Source: Microstegium vimineum (Eukaryota > Streptophyta > Magnoliopsida > Poales > Poaceae). Taken from it: DNA of 64,000 nt. The notes below the pieces were generated by a model. That model had not been told where the DNA came from. It worked only from the letters and a program-made list of their open reading frames with translations, and made no database searches. A program made the translations under genes and the position numbers. Position 1 is the first letter of the stretch, and the number at the start of each line of letters is the position of its first letter. Shown here one piece after another: positions 22,045 to 33,866 of this stretch. The stretch covers positions 5,057,773-5,121,772 of the forward strand of contig CM039141.1 of NCBI GenBank assembly GCA_022036555.1, read 5' to 3'.

Positions 22045-22881
22045 TTTTTTCCATATGCACAGGAAGAGTTTAGAGCAAAGCAGGCTAATATTTTTGCTGC
22101 TTTGGACAAGCTGTACATTCTGCACAATGCCATTCTAGCCGAGTCCCGCTTTATCAAGGCCTTCTTCTTCTATTGCTGCATCGTGTTCCTCATCTACATG
22201 CTCACCAGTGCAAAGCAAACGTTTAGCATCAGGGGTCAGCTCTACTTCGGTATGATATTTCACTACTGAAATCGAGAACTTGTTGGCCGGTTACACTTAA
22301 CCTGAATTTGAATCCCCATTTCACTACCATTTTGCCCCGGCAGGTCTGTGCATTACGCTTGTGTTGGAGATAGGGTTGATCAAGCTTGGCGCCGACGACT
22401 TCGACAAGCAGTTCTGGGTCATGTCCAAGGTGTTCTTGGTCAGAATGGTGTTCCTCGGCGCTGCCACTGTTCAGATCCTGCACTCCATATTCACCTACAG
22501 GTAACGTACTAGAAGCCACCAGTCAGCTCATTGGTTGGACATCGCTGTAATTTCAACTTGTGTTCATTTCATCCTTCGTTCAGGGACTACGAAGTGCTGA
22601 ACCACGGGCTGCTCCAGACGCTGGTCGAGAAGGTCCGGGCGCTGGAGGGAAACGCCAGCGGGAGGGCGCTGTCGTACGGCTCGGAGGAGGAGAGCCTGAG
22701 GGACTACTCGTGGGTCTTTGACGAGCTGGCAGACGAGGTCGACAGCAAGATGGACCCAACGTACGTCCTGCCGTCACCAAGTCGTCAAAGGCGCAACGAA
22801 ATCGTCTTGGCGGAGGAGGTCGGCGAGAACAACGTGACGAGGTCGGGATCCCGGAGGTACAATGGTCACGGAAATAGCTAG
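20622..22881 (+). CDS. GEX1: GEX1/KAR5/Brambleberry nuclear-fusion protein, possibly defective
   Basis: Family knowledge: GEX1 is the plant KAR5-type nuclear-envelope protein needed for nuclear fusion in gametogenesis and after fertilisation. Exons: 20622-21103, 21184-21771, 21878 onward, 22063-22249, 22344-22500, 22584-22881. Visible: signal peptide (1-23), Cys-rich luminal domain in exon 1 (six Cys between NCWQEAY and TLCHQLQ), long coiled coil in exon 2, then two to three transmembrane segments in exons 4-5 (AFFFYCCIVFLIYMLTSAKQ onward) and a polar C-terminus. Odd: exon 3 reads in frame into TAG at 21987-21989 before the next GT (21998). Normal splicing would give a 393-residue protein lacking all membrane segments. 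An in-frame bypass is possible: GC-AG splicing from 21938 to 22073 restores the frame. Flanking exons look intact and conserved. Identity sure; functionality uncertain. Confidence 0.88.
22005..22036. repeat. (TA)16 microsatellite in GEX1 intron 3
   Basis: Uninterrupted TA dinucleotides directly after the aberrant end of exon 3 and 26 bp before the acceptor of exon 4. Confidence 0.97.
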
Positions 22882-23341
22882 GCAGCGGTCTGGTGTTTTT
22901 AGTTCGGAAACAACTATTTTCATCATTTGAACAAGCTATACGTGCTGTACAATTCGTTCTTCTTACTCCTTTGATTGATGTACATGTTCTGACATTGTTT
23001 ATGGTTATACGCAGCATCAGTAATTCAGTATGAACGAATTTACAAGCTACTCCTTTCTCTTAGATTTGAGTTCAGAATAAGCCAAGGTCTAAACACCATC
23101 ATGCAATATAATATGTATGTCTGAACTCTAATCTCTGAAGAAGCAACAATCCCACAACATGCGCGCCTGAACAGCGTCAGGAGTCAGGACATTACAAATT
23201 TACAGTATATAGTACGTAGCAGTTACACACATCGTTAAGCTTTTGCTTCTACTACTAATCTAGCGTGTTGTATGTACATGTATATGTACATTAATGGAAC
23301 TTTTACACACAATCAGTCCTAGACGTGTACTGTATTCATTA

Positions 23342-25100
23342 TTATACAACATCGATTGGTACAGAACGTACAGTTGAGCATCCCTGAACCTGATGCTGAT
23401 CTCTGAACTCAGTCGATCCTGCAGGGGCGCCGACAGGTTCAGTGCAGATGACTTCAGAACGTTCCATGTTATCCAAAGCTCGTCTCGCATATACCGTAAA
23501 TCCAATCGCAAAGATGATGGCAACAATTACAGATACAACGTTGTACACTATCTCAACTGTTGTCATTCGGTGCTTCCGATAACTCAGCTCAGCCAATGTG
23601 CGTATCAGTCGCCCGCTGCACAAAAGCAACACAAACATCTGATGGTACGATAAACTAGAGCAGTCGCTAAGTACTATGAAACAACTTCGATTCTGTTGAT
23701 TCTGATTGAAATGCAGTCTATGCCCAGCTACTGAACTAGTAGACTAGTATTCTGATAGCAATAAAATCATTCAAGTACATAATTACTATAAGCTAGCTAT
23801 ATGAATTGTTGGTCTGAATCTAACCTGTAGATGTTGATGAACACATCAGGCACCATCCCAATAACCGAACCACATATGTAAGGGATGAACCTCATCTCCG
23901 TCACAGTTACAGCATAGTTGAACAATGCATATGGGAATGGTGAGATTCTTAGCAATCCAGCCACCCGGAATTGCTGGAACCAACTCCCTTGACCTGCCAG
24001 TTTAATCAGAGCAATCTGCCGTGGCCATTTCTTTTCCAACCAAAGCTGCATGCCAGCAAACAGATGAGAGCAGAAGGGTAGCAAAACTACGAGAACCAGG
24101 ACATCGAAACCAAACACTAAAGTAAATATACCGAATCATAGCTCATGATCAAATGGAGATTAGAAACATTACATTTAGGCGGTCACGAAACATTCGTCCG
24201 ATCCAATAAGGTATAGACATGCCGATGGTGACCCCAGCCATGATGATCAAGAAGCCCAAACCGTAGCCGAAAACTATTCCTGTTAACCACATTGGAGGAC
24301 CAGAAGGCAGCAACACCACCGGGAAGAGAGCTAGAGAAGCGATTATCACCACCGCTAACACGGGGCGACCAAAAGATTTTGCTTCCCATTGAATAATTGG
24401 CATGATCACCTGCAATATCAGGCGTACATAAAATGGAACATGGCAAATTTGGGCCATTAAATGTCATCCGCTGTACAAATTTGGGGATTCTCAAGAAAAA
24501 ACTTAAGTAGAGTAACAGCATGACTAATGTGATGTGATAAATCATCATCTGATTGATAGATCATATGTATTATGTGAAGCTTGTCTGCTAGACTGTCTCC
24601 TTTGGAATGATCGAGAGAGAAGAACAATGTTCTCGGCCAATCCGGAGGAATTGATATCAATACCTTCCCGGATAACAGGGTCCTAATAGCAGACCAGACC
24701 GGTGAGATGAGAAGAGAAGCATCCTCACCTTCTCGGAGAGAAACGGGAGGCCCCACTTGAAGAAGGCGTAGCCGAGCAGAACGAGGAGCAGCAATCCGAC
24801 CACGAGCCTCGCCCACGCCATCAACCTCGACGGCGCCCACGGCCTAGTCTCAGGCGCCTGCATAGGCACGGCCACAGGCACGCCCCCCGCCGCCGTAGCG
24901 CCCACCGGCGGTGGCATCGTCGTGACGACCAGCCGCGCGCGCTCGTCGCTCTCCGCGGTCCGCGCGGGCCCTCCGCCACCGTCTCTCCCGGTCACAGCGA
25001 CGCTCGGCGCCTCCGGACGTCCTCCTCCACCAGGTACAGGCACGGCCGGCGAACCCGTCGTCGTCCGCGAGCTGCTGAACCAATAGCCAGACGCACGCAT
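23342..25100 (-). CDS. TVP38/TMEM64 (DedA/VTT-domain) family membrane protein
   Basis: Exons on the minus strand: 25100-24729, 24409-24173, 24045-23825, 23615-23342 (stop TAA), giving 367 residues. The N-terminal 95 residues are low-complexity Gly/Pro/Arg and cytosolic. A transmembrane segment (about 99-115) follows, then the VTT/SNARE-associated core: LPSGPPMWLTGIVFGYGLGF, GMSIPYWIGR, and the signature RVAGLLRISPFPYALFNYAV...YICGSVIGMVPDVFINIY. A final helix precedes a polar tail. DedA/TVP38/VMP1-type proteins are multi-pass ER/Golgi proteins linked to lipid scrambling and trafficking; the exact plant role is unknown. An upstream in-frame ATG at 25262 would add 54 residues; I chose 25100 because the extra stretch looks like leader. 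It converges with GEX1, with 460 bp between stop codons. Confidence 0.85.
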
Positions 25101-25458
25101 GGCGCCCCCAATCAGACTACCACCACCACCACTACGCCACGCCACGTTGGCGCGGCGCGGGGACAGGACCGAATGAGAATGAAGAGCAGAGGAAAGGGAA
25201 AGGAATGGAATGGAATAGCGGAGAGCCCGCACGCAGGCGTACTGACGTGCTTGCCTGCTCATCGCGCTCGCCCGCCGGTGACGCCGCCGCGGTTGCTTCC
25301 GCTCCGGGAGCAGCTGCTGGGGCGGGGTCTCCCGTCATTGCGAGCGAGGCAAAGGGGAGGGGGAGGAAAGAGATCAATCAAGTCGGAGTCGAACAATCTC
25401 GGCCTCGGCGTCCTCTGCCAACCGCGAAGATTGCGGCAGGTGGAAGGGAAGAGGTGGG

Positions 25459-25573
25459 TGGGCCTACGTGGGCCGAAAAGAGCCAAAAGTGGAGCGGGCT
25501 GGCTGTTCCTCGTCCGCCTAATAAAGGCTGACGGATGAGCACAGCCCACTATGAATTTGGGCCTCAAGGCCCA
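25459..25573 (-). promoter_or_regulatory. Site II motif cluster upstream of the TVP38-like gene
   Basis: TGGGCC at 25459, 25469 and 25558, plus AGCCCA at 25543 and GGCCCA at 25568: five site II-type hexamers 360-470 bp before the start codon. A housekeeping-type promoter is inferred. Confidence 0.4.
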
Positions 25574-26793
25574 CTATGTAAAGACCTTTGCCGCCACTTG
25601 CGTCTCCCTCTCATGTCACGCAACGCACGCTATCCCGAAAAGGAAATGGACGTGGACGGACCAATGATGTGACTTGCTGTGACCGATCGGCTCAGCGCAG
25701 CGGGCAGCAGAAGGCAGGCAGGAGCAGGGTGTCAGTGGCAGGCAAGCCGACGCGTGGGCTATTGCATGTAGCTGCAGGCTGCAGGCAGGGGGAGGGGAGC
25801 CGGCAGGCACGCAGGTGGCCACTGTGGCTTGTCGCCGCCTCCTCCGCTAGCTAGCTATACGCAAGCTTGGGTCGAGTAGTGCAGTGCGTCGCTGTGCCTG
25901 CCCGCCTCTGCCTGCGCAGCGGCCATGTGCATACGGCAGCAGCGCCCACTTGCCACTGGACTGGATGGGAGATCAGATATGGTTGTGGACATGATGGTTC
26001 ATTGCACTGCCTGCCCTCGCTGGTGCTGTGATGAAACAGTGAGACTGGGATTTCACTTCACCCTTTTTCCTTTTTTTTTCTTTTGAGTTTGCGGCCCAAA
26101 TCCGGTGAAAGAAAAAGGGTGCCGACGCTGAATGGCTCAAGGGAGTAAAAATATACCACTGGTTTCCTTAGAGCATTTCTTACTTTTTCACAGCGAAGAA
26201 TACCTCGCAGCTTTGTTACTGCAACTGCTTTTGTTGATATCACTGGAGTTTAGTACATGTGAGAAAGGAAAAGAGGACATTTCCAACAACTTTGTTAATG
26301 CGTCTGAACACAGACATGTGAACAAAAAAAAAAAGGAAAAGAGGAAAGATCCAAAAAGGAAAAATAAGATCGGAAGCAAAGAATCGAAGATGGCCGTGGA
26401 TGGACCATCTATCTCCATCTGCTATATATTCTGATGTGCTGTCCTACAAGCTCAAGAACACAGAGCTGCTAGGTAATCCTAGGTGCTTTGCTCGGAGTAG
26501 TACGGCAACTGCAACCCACTTGGTTGCCAAGCAAACAACCTCAAACCAATCCTCACATCACACGCCACATGACCTCTCCGCTGCAGCTGCCGACGCCAGC
26601 CACGCACTCCCTACGCGCTAAGCCTACTCTATCCATCATTCCCACGGCAGCGGCCGGCGGGTGGCTGCTGTAAACTTTGCCGGCTGGCCACCTCCCTCGC
26701 CTCGCCTCGCTGTACACCACGCACACCACACGGTAGCCAAATGTAGTCATGGACCCAGTTGCAAATGTAGAGATGGGCAATGCATGAGATGTA
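25574..26793. other. Intergenic, no gene seen
   Basis: Mixed GC-rich and AT-rich sequence. The open frames present are short and lack a consistent codon pattern or recognisable motifs. Confidence 0.4.
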
Positions 26794-27027
26794 CTCACTC
26801 CGTCCCAAATTAACTGTCGTTTTATATTTTCGTGTTATAACTTTGACTAGATTTATATAAAATACGTGTAATATTTATATCTCCAAATAAATTTATTAAA
26901 AATTAGATCAAAAGATCTATCTAATGATATCAATTATGTATTACAACTATTAATAATTTTTTATATAAAAATAATTTAAGTTTTTTCTCGGAAAGTGAAA
27001 AAAACAGATATTTTGGGACCGAGTGAG
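26794..27027. mobile_element. TA-flanked MITE, 234 bp, same family as 8054-8293
   Basis: The ends are CTCACTCCGTCCCAAATTAA and, reverse-complemented, CTCACTCGGTCCCAAAATAT, with TA on both sides (26792-26793, 27028-27029). The interior shares ATCTCCAAATAAATTTATTA and the following AGATC...AATGATATCAATTATG with the element at 8054. Confidence 0.85.
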
Positions 27028-27061
27028 TACGAGGGTTGAGGAGGCGACACAATAGCAACCT

Positions 27062-27410
27062 AGAGCATCTCCAAAAGGTTTTGCAAATGTCCTTGACATT
27101 CTTATTTTTGCAAAGAAAAAAAAACTAAAAATCTCCTATCCAATGGTTTGACAAATGGGTTCGGTATTTTTGTTAACTTGAGAAACATCAGGTGATATTT
27201 GGCATATATGTCAAACTGTAGTTCACTTAGCAATCGCCCTGTGTGCTACTCTCGCGGGATATAACCCCCCTCGCGCGTATAATTTATAGTTTTGTCAAGT
27301 GAATAATGGAAAATCGTTGGAGATTGACTTTTTTTATCTTTGCTATATTCATTTAAGATACTCTTAATTTTGACAAACAAAAAATACAAAATCGTTGGAG
27401 ATGCTCTTAG
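27062..27410. mobile_element. MITE-like element with GAGCATCTCCAA termini
   Basis: AGAGCATCTCCAA at the left and its complement TTGGAGATGCTCT at the right bound about 345 bp of AT-rich DNA. An internal copy of CGTTGGAGAT occurs at 27314. The flanking triplets (CTA, TTA) differ by one base, so the target duplication is weak. The GAGCATCTCC end is common in grass intergenic repeats. Confidence 0.55.
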
Positions 27411-28655
27411 TCAAATAAATACATGTAGCTCGTGGACCGCGTACAATCAGACGATTAGATCGAGTACAACGGTGGAAATAAGACGTGGAGATGTTTCAAT
27501 CTGCGGAGAACTTGCTGAAAAAATAGATGATTTGTACTCTTATCATTTTTAAATTATAAGATATTTATAAAAAATTCAATATATATTGTTGTTTTTAGTT
27601 ATAAGATATCTTAAGCGGGGAACCTGTATATTTTCTCTCGATTAGGTTTGTGCGTTTTTCATTAAGATAGGGAAAAAATCGACCCGTCTTATTCGCGTCC
27701 TAGATAAAAAAAATATATAAAAGCATAACAAAATTATATATTTAGAAAAAATAAAATAACTTATGTTATCCACTTAGATATATATAAAAAAAGGAACAGA
27801 TAGAGTCACCATAATTCAGGTATGTCCGCTTAAGTTTTTCAGCCTTTGATTTTAATATTTTATTATAATTCCCGTTAGTAACTTTATTGCAGTCGTAGTT
27901 ATTATACTCTAGTATCACGGTAGTCCTAGAGTGGGCGCCGTTACGGATGCGACGGTGCATCATTGCCGTGTGGCGGTGGGCCGGTGGTGGTACGCCGTAC
28001 GCCGGTTTGTTCGCTCGCACTGCCGCCTGCCGGGCAGGAACGGGCCAGCACTACCTTTCCATCCACTGCCCTTGCTTGTCAACGTGGCCTGCCCGTGCCC
28101 GTGTCCGTGTCCGTGTCCGTGTCCCGAGCCCGCACGGCAGCCGCTGGTGTACACACTGCACTGTACAGGGCTCCGTGCGCTCTGGTCCACCGGCGCGAGA
28201 TGCAGAGAACCGGCGTACAGTACAGTCGTGTCGCCTGATGGGTTCCGAGAACTGTTGGACGAAGCTGCAGTCAGGAAAAAAAATAAACAAGCTGGCAGTA
28301 ACGTTTCACTGGAAAACACCTCTAGGAAATTGCCCTTTCCATTTTCAAACAAGACCTTGGCATTTTATTTAAGTTTAGTTCTGTGGTAATTTTGAATCAC
28401 AAATGACTCTTTTAACACCATACACCGTTGATGCCATCAACGCGTGCTTGCCCTGATTCTCGAATTTAAGATGAGACTACTCGTTAATTATTCTATTTTT
28501 TTAAACAGAGTTTACACTTTAAAGATTCAGGAGGGGTTAGGGGTGTTTGGCTTCTCATGTGTACGAAGACTAACAACATATTTCATGGCATGTACGTATT
28601 TTATAAAATATTTTCTCAGTGGTCATTAACTTAGATCTGCTAATGATCCATTCTT
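27411..28655. other. Intergenic, no gene seen
   Basis: AT-rich to about 27900, then a GC-rich stretch with a short (GTCCGT)n run at about 28095-28125 that creates poly-Cys/Pro open frames in several phases. Nothing supports a real gene. Confidence 0.4.
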
Positions 28656-29690
28656 CATTTTGTTGCGGAAGGCCCCCGCGTCGCCTCACGGAGGGCGGCT
28701 CGAGCGGCGCCGCCAACCGCCCGCCGAACACCCCTCTCCCCCGGCTCCCCTCCGACCGCTGTCGCCGCTCCTGCTCGCGGCGGCGGCGGCCATCGTCGGC
28801 GTCTCCCTCCTCCTCGCCTCCCCCCTCCTCCGCTCCCCCCATCCACCTCAACTCCGGCAGCACACGCGGCGTGGGGCGGCGGCGGTTGGTCGGATCCGGG
28901 CATCGGCGAGCCGGATCCGCCGTCCACTGGTCCCATCCTCCCCTCCCCCCTCTCTTCCGGTGTCCTTGCGGGGGTGGGGCGGCGGCCTGTGCCTGCCGGC
29001 GACTTGTGTGGGCGGTGGCTGGCCGGATCTGTGTCGCCCCCCCCCCCGACGGCCGTGGGACGGCAGCCTGTGCCTGCCGGCGATTGCTGTGGGTGGTGGT
29101 TGGCCAGATCTGGGCTAGTTTTTCCCTGGCGGCAGTTTGGGGGTCGATTTGGACTCTCGGGCACCGGATGGGGATGCCAGTGTTGGCACCGGCCATCTCG
29201 ACAAGCCATCCAACCTGCCCTCCCATAGACCACGTCGCTCCCAGGCGACCTGTGTCTCGACATTCACATCAAAGGACACCATTACCCCCTGTTTTACTGC
29301 TGCCTCGCTGCATTTGGTGAAGACCCTGCCGATCATCTCCGACATCTAGTTGTATGCAGGTTTGGCTTGGATGTGCCTGTGCAGGTTCTTGGAATACGGG
29401 TGAAAACTCTGCCTGGCGGTGCTGGGCCGGCGACAATGACGCATTCAACGTCATCTTTCCCCTTGGAGGCGTCATTGTTATTCTCTCTTCCTTTCATTGA
29501 CGATGACGTCTGCGAACGTCATTTACCTTTTGAAGGCATCAACGCAAGCACAACTGCTCCTAGTCATGCCCCGCACTACGACATTTGGGACTCAGCTCCA
29601 AGAGCAAGCCAAGGACGTCCTCTTGTTCAAACCGGATGCAGAGGCTAGATTTGAATATCCTTTATCGAAAATAAAAATTTAACTTATCTC
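28656..29690. other. GC-rich island of probable repeat origin
   Basis: A GC-rich block with open frames on both strands, none with a recognisable domain. It has an internal 82-bp tandem duplication and a homopolymer C run near 29037-29047. It may be a captured gene fragment or transposon interior. I cannot name it. Confidence 0.3.
28981..29120. repeat. Tandem duplication, 82-bp unit, about 1.7 copies
   Basis: GCCTGTGCCTGCCGGCGA at 28984 recurs at 29066 and is followed in both copies by a TGTGGG.GGTGG.TGGCC.GATCT stretch with scattered substitutions. Confidence 0.75.
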
Positions 29691-30085
29691 CAGCATTACG
29701 GTGTTGCTACATGCATCTCGCCACACTCTCGATCAAGACAACTTTAAAAAATTTAAAAACCAGAAATAAAACTAAGACGTGCTTCATAAAGCAACAATCC
29801 ATACAATTTGCTCTAAGTGCTTACAGTGTTAACAAAAGATATTTTGAAAATACTTAGCCAAATGACATTCAAATTATAGATTCGATGGGCCTACTCCCGA
29901 ATGAACAAAAGTAATCACTTTCAATGAAATTAAATATCTCAACTAAACTATCCCTATCAACCTTATTTTTTTTAAAAAAAACTCATCTCAATTAATTTTA
30001 GGAGCAGGGTCTGAGGACTACTACAATTTGACAACACTTTAGGGGGTAAAAAACTAAAAATGCGTGGCAGGACAGTAGAAGAGCT
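29691..30085. other. AT-rich spacer, nothing recognised
   Basis: No gene, RNA or clear repeat seen before the GC-rich leader of the Rab gene. Confidence 0.4.
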
Positions 30086-30510
30086 CGTTGAAATTTAAAA
30101 GGGACGGGGTGCGTCGCGCACCGGTGCTCCGGCAGCGGCAGGCAGACCACGCGGTACGTGAGTTCCACCACAGAAGCACAGGGGCGGAACACACGGGCAC
30201 CAGCGGTGGCCGGGGATCTAGATCTCTCTCACCTCCACCTCCGCCTCCTCCAGTCCTCCACCACCACCAACGCCCTCGTCTCCCTCAAGTCCACGGGACG
30301 CCAGCTTCCCCCGAGTCCACGCCGCCGTCGACCGCACTGCCCCGACCGTCGCGGCGCCCGCACTCCCACCCGCTACCGGATCTCCTGCCCCTACCCGTAC
30401 GGTCTGCCCGCTTCCGCCGCCCGCCCGCCGGCGGCGGCCTAGCGGGGCTCCAGTGGAGATCCACCAGGACGCGGAGGGTGGGTGGCCTCTTCTTCTTCTC
30501 GTGCCCACTG

Positions 30511-31767
30511 GTGAGTAGCCCAGGCTCCGCTTGGATGGGATGGGATGGATTCTCTCGCTCTGTTGGTTAGTTTTGTTCTTCTTCTCCATCATTCGAATCC
30601 AAGCGTTTCCATCTCCCGATTCGTCTCGTCGCGGATTTCCTTTGCTGCGTGGCAATTTGGGTCCGCGGATTTTTGCTGTTTATTTAGCTGTTCCTCTGAA
30701 ATCGCGGTATCAATCTAGCCAATGTGCCATTACATTTCACTTCCCCCGGTAATTCCACCACGGGTGGCAGCCAGCGCTGCATTGTGTAAGCTCGAGTCCT
30801 GACTTGACTTGGGGGAAGTCAGCTGGGTCCGTGCGGTTCCGCGAGCAATGCGGAAGGGAAGTCAATCGGAGGCGGGCGGGCGTTGTTGCGAGAACGTGAC
30901 TTTTGGCGCCCGCTAGGTGATCGAAATCTCTCGGGCTTCGGGTAATTATTACTGTTGATGCCGCCCATGTGTAGCTGATCGTCGGGGACACTAATCACTC
31001 CATTGCAGGTGCCAGCCTCGTGCCTAATGCGGGCGTGCCCACATTGTTTTGCCCCCCACCCCTTGTGTTGTGTGTCTCCTTCCTGGAAATGGGGGTGTGT
31101 AGTGTAGCCACATTAGGTTCACTGCGTATCCGTGGACAGTTTTGTGCATGGATTGTCGAGAATAACAGGGGGCTTCACGCACACTGTTCTATTGGTGTTA
31201 TGCCCCTGAACAAACTATTGGACAGTCCAGTACCATTGTTGGCATTTTTTTTTTCATGATCTTTACAGAACTTGGTGGTGGCTTGCCTGGATTTTTTTTC
31301 AAGATCCAGGACGATCTGTTCGGATTTAAGGGCTGACGCACTGATTCACATTATACATCAGTCCTGTTCTTGTACTCTTGTTGGCTTCGTTACTGGAAGA
31401 GGGTTTTCTTATCTTAAATCAAAATTGTGAAGAGTCAAAAATATATACCACTCTTACTGATAGTTTTACTTAGATCCTCTCTGTGTGGATACTAACTTTG
31501 TAACTTTCAACTTGCTCAAGCCGGTGCTGGATTTTTTTTCTTCTGTTTTATGCATTTTTTTTCTGTGAAAATTAAACTGATTCCTTTGACATCCTATACA
31601 ATTTCTGTGAAATCCCTTCCTTCCAAAGAGGGTCTGAATATGGCATATTCCTAGTTCTTTAGAGTTTGTTTTGTGATATGTAACTAAGATGTTTTATTTG
31701 TTACACTTTGAATCATCTCCCATTGTTTATGTACTCATATGTACCTATAACTCTGCAAACATGACAG
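30511..31767 (+). other. Leader (5' UTR) intron of the RabA gene
   Basis: A strong donor (CACTG|GTGAGT) follows a CT/GC-rich leader at about 30200-30510. A good acceptor (CATGACAG, ending 31767) lies 57 bp before the start codon. Long first introns in 5' UTRs are common in plant housekeeping genes and often raise expression. The intron is inferred; the leader's own open frames lack conserved features. Confidence 0.55.
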
Positions 31768-31824
31768 GTATTGTAATTTTGTGAAGCCCTAGAAGGGCAG
31801 CAGTATTTATAGAGTTGTTGCAAA

Positions 31825-32710
31825 ATGGCCTATGATGGAGATGATGGACAAAGCCAGGATTATCTCTTTAAAATTGTTCTGATTGGGGATTCCTCTGTTG
31901 GCAAATCAAACTTGCTAGCAAGATTTGCAAGGAATGAGTTCTATCCAAACTCTAAGTCCACTATAGGAGTGGAGTTCCAGACACAAAAGTTGGTAATCGA
32001 TGGAAAGGAGATTAAAGCTCAGATATGGGACACTGCTGGACAAGAGCGCTTTCGAGCAGTAACATCTGCTTACTACCGAGGCGCTGTAGGAGCTCTTCTC
32101 GTCTATGATATTAGCAGGCGTCAGACTTTTGATAGTGTTGGTCGATGGCTCAATGAACTCCACAGTAAGTTCCTAGTCGATAAACCAAGCTCAGGTCACG
32201 TAGAATGATTGGAGTTTTAGAAGTAGTATATGCTTTGCCATTACGAAGTACGAACAAAATATCTTGAAGCTGACCCTGAACAAGTGCAACTCAAAACCAA
32301 ATATACTTTGTTATAAATTTCAGCATTAGGTAGTTTGTATATGATCTTGTTTCGTTTCTGATCCATTTTGGTTACCTGCAGCTCATTCCGATATGAATGT
32401 CGTCACAATTCTGGTGGGTAACAAAACTGATCTGAAGCATGCACGTGAGGTGAGCACTGCGGAAGGACAAGCCTTGGCGGAGGCTCAGGGCCTCTTCTTC
32501 ATGGAAACCTCGGCTTTGGATTCGTCAAATGTCGCAGCAGCGTTTCAAACCGTCGTTAAGGAGATCTACAGCATACTAAGCAGGAAGGTGTTTCAATCAC
32601 TAGAGCAGAAGAAAAGCGAGCTGCAGTCGCTAAGCAACGGGAAAGCCGTGGTGCTGCAGGGTGAGGCCAATCAAACAAGCAGTGGTGGGAGGTGGTGCTG
32701 CTCCTCATGA
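31825..32710 (+). CDS. RabA (Rab11-class) small GTPase
   Basis: Two coding exons, 31825-32164 and 32382-32710, encode 222 residues. The GTP-binding motifs are complete: GDSSVGKS (21-28), effector region with STIGVEF, WDTAGQ (68-73), NKTD (127-130) and ETSAL (155-159). The C-terminus ends CCSS, giving two cysteines for geranylgeranylation. Plant RabA proteins regulate traffic at the trans-Golgi network/recycling endosome and delivery to the plasma membrane or cell plate. Position of the intron after the ELH(T) codon and the sequence place it in RabA; it resembles RABA4/RABA5 types but I could not fix the subgroup by eye. A leader intron precedes the coding region. Confidence 0.93.
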
Positions 32711-33865
32711 CCTGTAAGACCTCCCTCCCCATTCTCCACCTCAATTTCTCCAGACATAACCATCCTATTCAGTTATGCACCGTAATGTTTCCAATGGTGC
32801 GTACCGTGATTGATCTTTGTCGACGTATCCAGCGGGACACAGCCAGGAATGCCACTATGGAGATGGATAGGATTGGGAGAGACATCTGGGCGTGTAACCC
32901 TGCAGGTCCGATTTGTGAAAAGTTGTTTTTCCATGTTCTTGTTCTAAAAGGGTAAGCTGGCAAGGCTGGTTGTATGAAAGCTGGTGTTTTCCGTCGGGAG
33001 GAAATCAATGTATAGTTCGATTGATCCTTGGGAGGTTATACATGATTGTGTAAAGAGAAAGTGCGACCAACTTGACTGTTGTGTCATTCTACATCATTCT
33101 AGCCCTAGAAACCGTTCTTTCGTTCGGCATTAGAACGAACCTAAACATCCGAGTACCTGACACTGCTTTCACCGTTCTTAGAATTTGTCTGGGCGCGGTA
33201 AATTTCGGATTCCCTTCGTTGCGAAATGTAGACCAATCGTGCTACGAGGTCTGTGCATGGGGCTGTGAATCAGCTGTGAACAATCTTTGTAAAAAATGAA
33301 AGGTGGACACATGCACCGTGCTGTGACGTAGATCGAAATAAAATATGATGGAAACCAACCTGGAAGGGACGGTGTTGTTTTTTCAAAAAAAAAAAAAAAA
33401 ATAGGCATAAAAATTTGTCAACTTCAACTTTGGTGGTCTCTGAGATAGCTCAGTTTCCTAAAAACAACCGCTGCACCTTGTAGTAGATTGCTTTAACCTG
33501 CACAGATGCAACAGTTGTACTGAAACCAAATCATGACACCAGCGCCATTGTGCTAGAGACCATTTTCCAAACTTGTGCTGTCAATTGAGAGAGAGCTGCA
33601 ATGAGTGCAGCAGTTGAGAGAGAACGACAAAATGTAGACACCACCATCGCTGGTAATCGTATTACGGATGAACAGTATGCTTTGCTACCCAATGATGAGG
33701 ACATTATTATTAAAATGTCATCGTCTTGCGGGAACAGTATCATCATCTCCATCAAATGATTGGAGCGCAATAACAACCTTGAAAAGTGACTAAAAGCTCA
33801 AACCGGGAAGGACAAAGCACTGATCCCAGGTACGGGGCAGTCGTGCTCGTGCAGATGCATACTGC
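32711..33865. other. Rab 3' UTR and spacer
   Basis: The Rab 3' UTR probably extends to about 33050-33300. An A-run (33386-33402) follows. A second open frame on the minus strand (33531-33776) could be a downstream exon of the fragment at 33867, but its translation is not convincing. Confidence 0.35.
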
Positions 33866-33866
33866 A

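Noticed and set aside
28095..28125. Short GTCCGT repeats considered as a CRISPR-like or regulatory array
   Set aside because: Simple six-base microsatellite without spacers, in a plant genome.
28619..29320. Open frames of 200-233 codons on both strands
   Set aside because: Pro/Arg/Gly-rich in every phase, no domain, internal duplication and homopolymer run; composition alone keeps the frames open.
30088..30570. 160-codon frame before the Rab gene
   Set aside because: Lies in the GC/CT-rich leader ahead of a strong donor; no recognisable protein features, so treated as 5' UTR.
33531..33776. Second minus-strand frame as an exon joined to 33871-34160
   Set aside because: Phase can be matched but the translation is Leu/Ser/Met-rich and unconvincing, and the acceptor is weak.
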